In this document: positions 38,421 to 49,400 of the stretch, piece after piece
Layout: every line of letters starts with the position of its first letter
Numbering within the stretch: position 1 is the first letter of the stretch
Assembly (NCBI GenBank): GCA_028564705.1
Contig: JAPXFQ010000127.1
Coordinates: 1,674,001-1,738,000, forward strand
DNA: 64,000 nucleotides
Reading direction: 5' to 3'
DNA from: Apricaphanius iberus
Taxonomy: Eukaryota > Chordata > Actinopteri > Cyprinodontiformes > Aphaniidae
Notes under the pieces: model-generated
What the model was told of the DNA's origin: nothing
Database searches by the model: none
The model's input: the letters and a program-made list of their open reading frames with translations, nothing else
Program-made: the position numbers and the translations under genes

Positions 38421-39139
38421 AAGTAACGGAGGGTGGGGCTGCTGTAGGTCCTGTGATATTATTTCCATTACCTGTGTCCGGTCTGACCCTACCCCCTTTT
38501 TCTGGACTACATCTGCCTTGGTCTGAAGCGTGCCGAAGCCACCCAACAAGGCCACCTATGGACTAACGGGTCCAGTAAAGTGGTGTCGTTCTCACTTCTA
38601 CCTAACAGTGGTAGCCACTGACTGGCCTGGCATTGTTTGTCTGAAGTGATGTCTCAGAATGATGAAGCATGGTTTCCAGACACTTCAAAACATAGCTGGG
38701 GGAAACTAAAGAAAAGAAAGTGCAAAAATGGGTTTTTAATGACCACAATGGCCGAGTGGGGCAGACTTCAAGCACTGGAAGTGTTTTTCAGAAATGGAAG
38801 GCATGTATAGTGAAACGACAGCAAGCAACGGCAAGATTGTGGGCTAGATAGCTTACCGGGCTGGAAAACTGTGGAGCAGGAGTCTCGACAGAGGGGATGA
38901 TCGGTGGGTAGGTCAGTACTGGAGCGATGAACACAGATAAGGAGATGGAGGCATGAACGGATCATGACTAAGCGATATGATGACTTCATGACCGAGTGTT
39001 TGTTAACGAAGCTCACCCATGTTCTTGCCCACTGCCATGCTGCTGAGATGGTAATGGAAACACAACTATTCCGTTCTAGGGAGTGCTTTACCGACCCCAT
39101 AATGGAAAAGGGGAATTAGGTTAATTCGTCTATCAAAAT

Positions 39140-39262
39140 TGCCCTTAGGTATAAATGTGTACATGCTTGGTTGTTTGTCCGCATGTTGCCCTGCAATGGA
39201 CTGGCAATCTGTCCAGGGTTTACCCCACCTCTTGTCTGATGACTGCTTGAGATATGCGCCAG
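39140..39262 (+). repeat. Non-LTR retrotransposon/SINE-like tail, copy 1
   Basis: TTGCCCTGCAATGGACTGGC (39186-39205), AATCTGTCCAGGGTTTACCC and the following CACCTCTTGTCTGATGACTG match the fish repeat tail whose consensus reads roughly CTGGCGACCTGTCCAGGGTG. Three further copies lie at 43.36, 55.56 and 60.42 kb. Confidence 0.65.
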
Positions 39263-39965
39263 AGTACTCATTTATAAAACTTTGCATATAACCTAACCAA
39301 AACTTTACTTAGCAAAGAAATTACCTACGGAAATCAATCTTTACATCTATAAAACTTTGAGTTTGCAAAGCTGCATGCGATTTCTGTTTTATAAATCATA
39401 TTCTCCTTAGAACAGTTCCCAGGTAATTTTTGACCATATTCTGCATCCTGTACACCCACTTTCTGCAATAAACCGTCAATGCAAAGTCCCCAGTGAATAT
39501 TCTGCATGACTTAAACCAGCTGATAATGACAGTGATTCACAGTTCCAGTGGGTCGGTAATCAATCACCAGGCCTAGTTTAGCACATAGATCTAATAGGAC
39601 TGCTGTTTGAAATCCAACTTGCCTAATCAGCCAGTCACTGTCATTGATCACAGAATCTCTAAAAACTTCCCCCCATCAAGATGCTACCAGTGGCTGATCA
39701 ATGAGCGCTGTTGGTTGTGCTATTGTGTGTTTGTGAGGGTCTACAATTCTGTGAATGTGGCTTAAATTAAGCATTTTGCCATCTCACTGGTTGCGCCGCC
39801 AGTCTCATCTTTTTCCAAAATGTATTTGAGGAACATCTTTAGTGTGCGAAAGTTGCGCACAGTTTTGATCAAAAAAAATTTTTAAATCACAAACTTTGTG
39901 TGGATAGTGGCTTCTGCAATTTTTAGAACCTGGCTGTGCAGAGGAAAGCTTTATAAATTAGACCC
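39263..39965. mobile_element. Terminal-inverted-repeat element, copy A (about 700 bp)
   Basis: Starts GTACTCATTTATAAAACTTT and ends GGAAAGCTTTATAAATTAGA, so TCATTTATAAA-type ends face each other. Internal blocks recur in copy B (42163-43325), including CATGCRAT, CAATGCAAAGT, TGAATATTCTGCAT and AGCACATAGA...AGGACTGCT in the same order. No coding capacity. Confidence 0.6.
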
Positions 39966-40209
39966 CCCACCTGCAACCCTGCAAAGGTAGACAGTGTATA
40001 TAATTGATGGAGTTCCTTGTATTGGTAAGATTTATATTAAATATTCACATTTTCAAACAGCTTTCATAAATTGAAGTAATTGAAAAATTGAAATAAATTG
40101 AAAAAAAGACAGTCCTTTCCAGGTATCCTTTAGCAATAAAGAGTTGAGCAGTTCTGCAAACACTGATGCATGGAGTCACCTAGTGGTTGAAAGGTACTGG
40201 TACAAATCA

Positions 40210-41000
40210 ATCAGGATTTGTTCTGGATCAGTCTGATCCAGAACGCTGATGCCCGTGTCCTCACTAGAACCAGGAAAGTAGAGCACATCACCCCAGTTCT
40301 TAAGTCCTTTCACTGGCTCCCTGTAGCTCAGAGAATAGACTTTAAAATACTCCTACTAGTTTATAAATCACTGAACGGTTTAGCACCAAAGTATGTCAAA
40401 GACCTGTTGTCACTATACCAACCCAGCAGGCCTCTCAGCTCCTCCAACTCTAGCTTACTAAACATTCCTAGAATTATAACTAAACAGGGAGAGGCAGCTT
40501 TCAGCTTCTATGCTCCACAAATCTGGAACAAACTTCCAGAAGAATGCAAAAATGCTGAATTGTTAGGCTCTTTAAAATCAAATATTAAAACTCTACTATT
40601 CAGATCTGCCTTTGAGTCCTAAATGGCATTTGTTGATCTCTCATTGATTCTCATGGTTTGATATATTTTTTTTGTTTATTTTCTTTTTAACTGATTTTGT
40701 TTTATCTGTTTTTAATATACATTCTTTTGCACAAATTTGTTTCTTATACTTTACCTAAATTGCTCTTTTTATTAATGCATTCTCGTGTTTTATTTGTTTT
40801 TAAATGTCATACTCTCACATAAATTTTATATTATTTTATTTTATACCTCAATTCCTAAATGCATTTCTTTTAGTGACGATCTGTTTTAATTTCCATATTT
40901 TTTGCATGTATTTGGTTTCTTTACCACTGAATCATGTAAAGCGCCTTGAATTGCCTTGTGTTGAAAGTGTTCTATATAAATAAAATTGCCTTGCCTTTCC
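40210..41000 (+). mobile_element. L2-like LINE 3' end, 5'-truncated
   Basis: A 134-codon open frame (40218-40622) reads QNADARVLTRTRKVEHITPV, then FHWLPVAQRIDFKILLLVYK, GEAAFSFYAPQIWNKLPEE and a LKTLLF-like end, the conserved C-terminus of fish L2-type ORF2. The 3' UTR runs to about 41000 and closes with GAATTGCCTTGTGTTGAAAG, TATATAAATAAAATTGCCTT and CCTTG repeats. The frame is still intact, so this insertion is fairly young. Confidence 0.85.
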
Positions 41001-42162
41001 TTCAATACAGCACAGAAATGGTCATGATGGCTACTGACCAGCAACAGATACAACAATTAACAGGAAAGAATGTTTTCTTTCCTCCTCTCTCAGATGCTTC
41101 TAATAACAGCAACAAAGGGCAACTGCAGAGAGATGAAGAGCAGACGTGGGAGCAGCAGGAAATTTGCTGTTGTGAAATAAAAACAAATCAGGAACAAAGT
41201 TTTTGTGAAGACCGAAAATATATTTCATGTCCTTTTGCTCAGCGTAGTCCTGTAATCTCCAACTATATTAATCATTATCATGTGGTAAAATACAATGTTT
41301 CAGCCCCTCACAGTTTACAGGATGTCCACAAAGAACTGCATGAGTAACAGTTGGTTCTGATCAAATGTCTGGTTTTTACTCTCTTGAGCAGAATGGAATC
41401 TGTCATTTTGTAAGAAAACACAATTTATTTGCATCATTAGGGTCTGTTTGATGAAAACCAAGAGAAAAAGAAAACACATCCTTGAAAAACTAAGAAGAAA
41501 CTAATCTGATCCTGCACTCTGTATCTATACCTGCAGACTGTATCTATTGTGGTGGTTCTTGTTACTGAGCCGTCTCCTGGTGAGTCATTTGTCGTATTAA
41601 TAGACTTGTCCAACATCTTGAACCACTGCCTGCCGTCTTTGCAGAGCTTTGTAGGCTTTGCGAGGATGGAAGACTGATGTAATTCACTTCTTTATTTGCT
41701 GCAGTAAAAATACCACAGCATTTAGAGCAATACAAGTTAGGCAGCTGAAGGTTTTCACTTCAACCGTGCAGGTGTAACCTTCTGTCTCTGAAGATAAGGG
41801 CAGACACAGAGAGACCTGTGTTTGACTGTGATCTAAAACAGAGTTTTGTTCTTAGATACTTTAATAAAATCTTTTGGAGTTTAGTCAAAGATCTTAAAGT
41901 CATACCTCCCTCAGCTTTCCACATAAGGCTGCCAGAGTGAAGACATGATAGATCTCTGTTAAAGTCTTTCAGGGAGTTTTATTTCCACATTTTAAAGATT
42001 TAAAACAGTATAAATAATTCTTGGTAATTATAATCACAGAGGCAGTATGGAAAAGCAAGTTTTGAAAATGCTATTTTTTTTTACAGCCAATCTAATCATC
42101 TTCAATGAATTGTATTTTATTTGACAATATGGATATGACTGAGTAAATTACATAGATCAGGG
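41001..42162. other. Noncoding interval, nothing recognised
   Basis: An open frame running on from the L2 tail to 41347 is Gln/Asn-rich and unlike any family I know; its start lies within the repeat, so I do not call it a gene. Confidence 0.4.
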
Positions 42163-43325
42163 TTCTCATTTATAAAACTTGCCATAGAATTCCTACTAAA
42201 ACTGCATTTAAGCTCAGCAAAGTTTTTAAACGTAAGTAAGCTTCTGATCAATCAAAGTTGGAGTACGCACAGCTGCATGCAATCTACACCTTACAAATCA
42301 GACTCTCCAAACAAATGTGCTCAATTGTTTTTAGATCATAGCCTGCCTTCTACACATCCACTTTCAGCCATAGATGGTCAATGCAAAGTGTCTACTGAAT
42401 ATTCTGCATCGACTTAAGCTGGCTAATAGAGGCGGAGAAAGCAATTCCACAGAGACAGAAGCAGGCGTGTGGAGGGAAAGTGCTTTATTTCAATCAATTA
42501 AACAATGTTTATCTATAAAGTGCTTTACTCAGCCGACCAAAAGTGCTTTACATTAAAAGACAAAAATGTGGTTGCAAAAAGAAAATGTCTAACACGACAA
42601 GAGAAAAAAGATTTAAACATTGGGGTCATAGATAAGCGGAAGAGCTGCAGGTGACAGAGTGTTAATGCAGCAGTGTGCCTGACATAAAAAAGAAGAGCGG
42701 AGGACGGATGCAGCTCCAGCAGGTCGGTACATCTAACACCGGATCCAGTTCAGCACATAGAGCACATCTACTAGGACTGCTTTAAGAACCTACATCTGGT
42801 CCCCCATCCAGATGCTGCCAGTGGCTGATCTTCAATGAGCACCAGCGCATCCATTGTGCAGCATTATGTGTTGCTTCAGTATTTATATTTATACTTCACA
42901 CAATCAGTAAGTAACCAATAAGTGTAACTGCTATATAATCTGAAGACATACTGCTATATATGAATGCAATGTGACATAATTCTTATGTGCAACATATTTT
43001 TATTCAGATTCTAATTTTTATTCTCAGTTCAAAGATGGAATAAGGGAGGGTGGGAGCTGGATATATGTTTGTCTGTATGCGCAAAGTTCTACAAGTCTGA
43101 AAATGTGGCTTAAATTCACAATTTTGCTATCTCTCCTGCAGCGTTTTCAGTGTCCTTTCAGTGTCCTAAAAGTGCGTAAGCAAGGTCGTAAGTGAGCTTA
43201 AAGTTACACACATTTTTCTGCCATGTTTTTTTTTTCTATAAATCCCGAACTTGGCTTAGAAAGTTGCTTATGTAGTTTTCAGACCCAGCTTTTGCGTAAG
43301 CAAGCTTTATAAATAAGACCACTGG
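42163..43325. mobile_element. Terminal-inverted-repeat element, copy B (about 1.16 kb) with an insertion
   Basis: Starts GGGTTCTCATTTATAAAACT and ends AAGCTTTATAAATAAGACCA. It shares internal blocks with copy A in the same order and orientation. A stretch at about 42480-42715, absent from copy A, includes TTTATCTATAAAGTGCTTTA (42509-42528), the complement of an L2-type 3' end, and accounts for part of the extra length. Confidence 0.6.
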
Positions 43326-43345
43326 TCCCTATCAGAACTGTTCAT

Positions 43346-43425
43346 TGCACGAGACGCAGGGTACACCCTGGACAGGTCACCAGTCCATCAGAAACACAAA
43401 GAGAAACTGAGAAGCATGCATGCCC
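43346..43425 (-). repeat. Non-LTR retrotransposon/SINE-like tail, copy 2
   Basis: GGGTACACCCTGGACAGGTC (43359-43378) followed by ACCAGTCCATCAGA is the reverse complement of the tail seen at 39.14 kb. Confidence 0.6.
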
Positions 43426-43429
43426 ACAT

Positions 43430-45050
43430 TCATGAGATCATTATACTTAATGCTCATCTTTTTAAACTTAGATAGAAAGCCACAGAGAACCCACACATGC
43501 AAGGGGAGGCAAAGCAAAACGCCTTTCGTAAAGATTATAATTTATTTTAAACCTCTTGTTAAATAAAATTTATAATTGTGGCAGTACAAAAAGTGAAAGG
43601 GAGAAAATGGTTCAGGAATGACTTCTTTTTTCTGTGATCTTTTTGATATTATGTCTAATTCCTAATGCAAATACGTTCATCTTTCATAAGGGGAGTAATT
43701 AAAATGAACAATGTGACCCTTTTATTTCTGATAAATGAAGTCAGATGAGACGCCGAGATAAGACAGGATCTTGCATTTGGCTGACAAAGGGATGAAAAGA
43801 GAGATGCTGTCAGAGTCTAATGTTTCCTAAACCTGACTGTCATCTTGAGCACTTACAGCACTGCAGTGCCCTCATATATAGTGCTGCAGAGGCAAGGTTC
43901 AGGAATGTGGTATGAGGGGGCAACCCAGTTCCAGCCTAAACTTACACATATAAGCACACATTCAAATTCACACAGTGAAACAAACCAGCAAGCTGTGTTT
44001 GACCTTGGTGCAAAAGAAATCTGATAAGGTTCCTTTGTTTTCATGGGAGAAAAAATAATGAAGCATATTTCTCTGATGAACATTTGTGATAAGGGTGCAG
44101 AGCACTGAAATATCAAACACTTGTCATTTTAACGCAAATGTTTCTCAGCAAATGTAGATCCTAATATCTGTTTCGGACTCTCTGCACCCTAATAGGGCCC
44201 ATGTTGGTTTTTGGTTTTGGTACATACAGCTTTTTAAACTATTCAAATAAAGGATGTGGAAATTAATTAGAAAACATGAATAACAGATTCATCAGATTCT
44301 TTCATGGCAAATAGGAAAAAAATACACAACCGTAAGTGTAATGATATCCAAACTTTAGAGACAAATCTGTTTTTTATTTGATTATTTTCTTTGATTCTTT
44401 TCAGCTCAAAAAATAACTTTCACATGGTTCTGGCCCCGGTGTAAGGAAGAGGTCCATAGAGTTATAAGCTGATTTTTGAAAATAAAGAAGCTTTCAAAGA
44501 AGAAAGAAACAATAAAGGAAACAGTACTGAAGTATACTTTGTAATGCAATACACTATAAGAATATGACAGTTGATGATATAGGTTCTTCCTCGGAGAATA
44601 ACCTATAGCACACAAATGGTCCCAATTGGGTAGTTTGCATGAGGGCCAAAGAACTAATCTGAACATTTGTGCTGTACGTTGCATAAAACATCAAGTGTCT
44701 GTTTGGGGGTTCAGTGAAAAAAACGGCAACTTCATTGTGCATGTGGGAGTTGTAAATGGTTCTCATGCACAATGCTGCCGCCAAATAGGATACGTTTAGG
44801 AAAATATTTCAGAAAGAGTTTACACACAGACTCCCTAAATTATCTTCAACGTCCTAATGCACTGGGAGAGGATCTTTATGTGCATGTTATTAACAGGGCT
44901 CTTTCTTTTGTAGTCAAACAAGTTTGGAAAAACTGAAAGAAAATTCTTGAATATTCATAGTTTGACAAATCATAGCTAAGGATAACCTGGCATATTAAAA
45001 GACTGTTTGTGAAAGAAAACATGCTGCCTGCTTCAGGGATGAAAAACATC
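43430..45050. other. Noncoding interval, nothing recognised
   Basis: Open frames of 75-92 codons on the - strand (43853-44116, 44406-44784) lack familiar motifs and plausible splice context. Confidence 0.4.
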
Positions 45051-45056
45051 CATAGC

Positions 45057-45235
45057 AGCACATCATGACAAATACTGCATGTCCTCCTGAACATACATGG
45101 CGATGGAAGCATCATGGTGTTGGCGGACTTCGTTGGTGGAAGAGAGAAACTGGTCAAAAGTGATCTGAGGCTGAATGGATCTAATTACAAGTAAATCCAA
45201 GAAGAAATTCTGCTAGACGCAACAAAAGAATGTTT
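45057..45235 (+). mobile_element. Tc1-like transposase fragment
   Basis: CATGGCGATGGAAGCATCAT (45096-45115), followed by GGTGTTGG and then GAGAAACTGGTCAAAAGTGA (45143-45162) and a GAAGAAATTCTGCTAGA block, follows the Tc1 transposase order on the + strand. No terminal repeats were found near it. Confidence 0.6.
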
Positions 45236-48200
45236 CTCTGTGTCAAGTTGTTTTTTGTTTATTGTTTGTGTTTATATTTAGATCATGTTATTATGGTGTC
45301 GTTGTTAAGGTCTCTTCATATTTGTTTGTTTCTTTTTGTTGAGTTTCTGATTGTTTTTGTCCTGTTCTGTGCATTTTATAGACTCTCATATAGGCTCTGT
45401 CCTTAGCTTTTGGTTAGTTAGGTCTTTGCTTTTCTAATCAATTTTTAAGCTCCGAGTGACTCATCCTTGCATAAGTTCCCTGCTTAGATTTTCCCCTGGC
45501 TGTTCTGCATTATGTCAGGTTCTTCTCACCTGGTTTCCATGTCACTCCGTACTCCTTAATATTTCAGCTTGGTTTCTTTGTTTCAGTCGGAACTACTGTT
45601 GTTCTCATCTTGGTTCCCTTGTCCTGAATTTCCTTCACGTTTTTGTAAGTTCCTTGGCCATTTGGGTCCTCCTCGACAACCTCAAAATATAACACGCTGC
45701 TGCCACACACCTGGAATAAATTGGGTAATTAAGAGAATATCTTCTGCACGCAATGGTGTACTAAGGAATTCATGCAATCATTTGATTAAGGTTTGGTGTA
45801 GCAGAGATGCACTTTAAGCAGGAGAGAAGGCCTTGAGGACCAGTGGTAAGAATCACGGGTTGAGATCAAAGATAGAATAAGCCAATTACAATCCAGAACT
45901 AAATCAAAGATGAAAAAGCAAATGCTCAGTAAAGTTACAGTGCAAAGAATAGCCAAACACACTAGTCTCTACATGTGCAATACAGGTACAGACATACCAA
46001 TGCACAATACAATTTTTTCCCGAGAAAAAAGAAATGTAATACAACCAAATTTGTGTTTGGAACATTATGAAATGTATTAGTTTACAAGGCAGTGTACACA
46101 TAATAAATATGTTTGAAAAAAAACAAAACATGCTTGTGCAGAATTAACCTGCTCTCGGTCGACATATTTGAATCAAGTGGTTATTCTCAAACAGCAGTGG
46201 TTGTGCAAAAGAAATTAAAGGGAACTGTCAAAGCTTAAAAATGTGATTGATACTTGTGCTGTGGCAATCCAGCCAACCTGGCATCCAACCTATTATTCTC
46301 TGCTACCACGCAGTACAGTATTCATATAAGTTTTTATTTTCTCTAAATGTGGATCATGGCCACAAACCAAACCGAAATTTATTTAAACTTTCACACAGTC
46401 ATAAACAAACCAAACTGTACATCCTTGCTTCTGTTTGACTTTCTTTTGTAATTTTGATGGGAATTTGTTTGAAAAGCCCTGTGCTTTAATAAAATAAAAT
46501 TACTGTCACTGGAAGAAAACAGACCAGAAATTTGTTCCAGTAAAAATAAGAACAGCCCTCTTCAACTGCAACATTTCTCATCTGGTGGTTGACATTTAGA
46601 GTCATTAAATCTGTTATTAAAACAGCTAATAAATTGAATAGATGAATTCAAGATCCACATAAGAAAGGGAGTCATGTCATATAATATCCCATAAATACCG
46701 AGTTATTTGACATGCCTGTTGTCTTCATTGTCACTTCCCAAAGGAAGGTCATCATCTTCACAAATCCTCTACATGTGGTTGGGTTTTATTGGTCCATGAG
46801 GCGTTCAGGGTGAGGGCCATCCTTTGGCCTGCTTAAACGTTTCCAGGCTGACTAGCTTTGCTAACTGCAGCTGCCTATGCAATTGTACCAATGGGATGAG
46901 GCTTAAACAAGGACAATTTGCAAATAATATTCCTTTGCTCCACACTTGTGTGCGAAAAAAAAAAAAAAAAGGTTTGTGAGAATGGAACATAGGGAAAAGA
47001 TTTAGACACATGCACACAACAGTTAAAAAGGTTGATATTCTAGAAAATGACAAGTATCCAAAGGGCCGTTAAAAAAAATTTGATCACATTGAGTGGTGTG
47101 AGTAGAGTTGTGTCAAACATTGTCAAAAGGATCTTTTCTTTAACCTCTATTTTTAAAATCTGTTTAAAATAAAATGAAAGGGAAGGCTGGTCAGTGGGAT
47201 CCAGTTCAGCTAATTTTAATTCCCTGAGCATGCATTTTAAGTTCTTCCTAAGAAAAATATCTCTCTGGAGTGTTAAGAGAAAGTTAAAAACTAATTTATT
47301 CTGGCACAGACAAATTCAGAGGAGACCAAAGGTTTTCTTTGTGTGAGATTTTGACATCACAGTGATGGAAATAAGAGCCATACTTCAGTCCAGTGAGGAT
47401 TTACTTTTGTTGAACACCTGTCACCCATATAAATCACATCAGAAATGTGAGGACACTTGGGAAGAATGTTCTTTTATTACTCTACTTCCATGGCTGGATT
47501 TACTAACAAGGTGTGAGTGACAACAGACATAGTCTGTGCTTCATAAATCAAATTCCAGGAAACAGGGACTATTTTCACATAAACAATTCCAGAACAACAA
47601 AAATGCCAACTTTTACTATGTTTGACATGTACTTTTTTTTATAAAATAAGCATTGCTTGAAGACTAAAAACAGCATGTTTTCTCCAGGCACTTGATAGAT
47701 TTGTTGGTGTCCTATGGCCCCCCGCCTCACCTTTCACTGATCCTTGCTGAACCCCTGACCCTGTTTGACCACACACAAGCACTGCATTGGCAGGGTCATG
47801 GCCGAGGTTTAGCCCTCTCTGTTGCTCCACTTCAAATGTGTTAAAGGGCATATATAATGAAATTATTTTTTACTGCATTTTCTGTTCTGCATAATTCACC
47901 ACAGCAGAGAATAACTGCCTGTGAAAAAAAATCCTACTATTTGCAGCATTCTGTTGCACATTACAATTTCTGCTGACCAGCATGATTACACTGACGTTCA
48001 CATTCCTACATTAGCTCTTTCCTCCCTACAGTTGTGACACCAGAATAGCCTACTTCAAATTTGTAACACATGCACTTATTATGAAAGTTTCTTTTTTTTA
48101 TTTCCTTTTTTTACATGAGTTTTGGGTAATGTTGCAGCTGCTGGGATGTTTCTCCAAAAAGAAAAAGTATGTCATGTGATTATAATTTTATAAGTTACTT

Positions 48201-48880
48201 TTCTCTTCATGCTAATGCTACACATATGGTGAATGGAAAGTAAATTATACTGACGTACAATCTGGAAGGTGGTGCAGCTGAACGTTCCTTCCTTTGGGTT
48301 TGTTAATTGATGCATTGGTTAAAGTTGAAATTATACAGAGCAAAGTCGTTGATTTATATAACAATCTGGAAATATCGGCATATGTCTTGCATAGAAAAGG
48401 CACAAAAAGCGTAGTCAACCGAAGCATTTTATTATTTGCAAAACCGTGTGCTGAGAACTACTGTCTCTTCAGACGATCTGCAGTAACTTTATAGAGACTG
48501 TTTTTGATCGACTCTTGACTCTATGGAGCTCATCCACTTTTCCTTGAATGTACAATATATTTTGAAAAAGTTCTGACTACATTCTTTGGCACTGTTACCA
48601 ATAAACAGCCACACATCCATTTAAGAAATTATAATTAAATACTTTTTTCTTTTTTGAGGAAACAATTAGTTTTGTCATTAGAGTAAAATAATTGTAGTAG
48701 GTACCATAACATGTAACGGCATCTTCAATATATGTAACTGCCATCTTGATTTTCGGGATATTACTCAAAAGGCATTTTTGGAGTCAGAATAAATTTTCTA
48801 ATTGCTTATCTGATAAGAGGACTATTGAAAAGGCTGATTGTAATTTACTAGTTTTATACTTTGAATATATGTAGGTTTTC
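45236..48880. other. Noncoding interval, nothing recognised
   Basis: AT-rich, with poly(A) at about 46955-46971 and overlapping random-looking frames of 60-80 codons. I see no exon or regulatory block that stands out. Confidence 0.4.
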
Positions 48881-48885
48881 TGTAT

Positions 48886-49400
48886 CAAATTCAATTCAGT
48901 TTATTTATATAGCCCCGTTTCACAACAGATGTCATCTCAAGGCACTTTACAAGAAGAGTTATTACAATACAATGTTTAATTTAGAAATTAGAGAACCACA
49001 GAAGATTGCGTCGTGTAATTCTCAGCAATCCCTCACACTGAGCAAGCACGAAGCGACAGTGGAAAGGAAAAACTCCCTTTTAACAGGAAGAAACCTCCGG
49101 CAGAACCAGGCTCAGCACAAGCGGTCATCTGCCAAGACTGTCTGTGGTTTGGAGAATACAGAACAGAGACACAGAACAGAGACACAGAAAGAGCAACAGA
49201 ACTGATGCAGAAGTTTGTTGCAGGACGTGGAGAACCTTCCGTCACTGCAATGCCATCTTAGTCAGGGTCGTCAAGCAGGGCGGGTCAGGAGCACCTACTG
49301 TAGGAAGAGACTAAGAGAAAACAGGTTAGCGCTTGAATTGACAGCACATCATGCAGTTGGGGAGAAGTAGGAGAGAAAGTAGGAACAGACCCTAATAATC
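48886..49400 (-). mobile_element. L2-type or derived nonautonomous repeat, antisense
   Basis: AAATTCAATTCAGTTTATTT, then ATATAGCCCCGTTTCACAAC, GATGTCATCTCAAGGCACTT (48930-48949), AACTCCCTTTTAACAGGAAG (49071-49090) and AACCTCCGGCAGAACCAGGC (49092-49111) form a very common fish repeat. Read on the - strand it ends in a TATATAAA...TTGAATT tail like L2 LINEs. The 114-codon + frame here is repeat-derived. The left end is clear; the right end is approximate. Confidence 0.75.

Noticed and set aside
40946..41347. 133-codon + strand frame with Gln/Asn-rich stretch
   Set aside because: It starts inside the L2 3' UTR and runs into unremarkable sequence; no family recognised.
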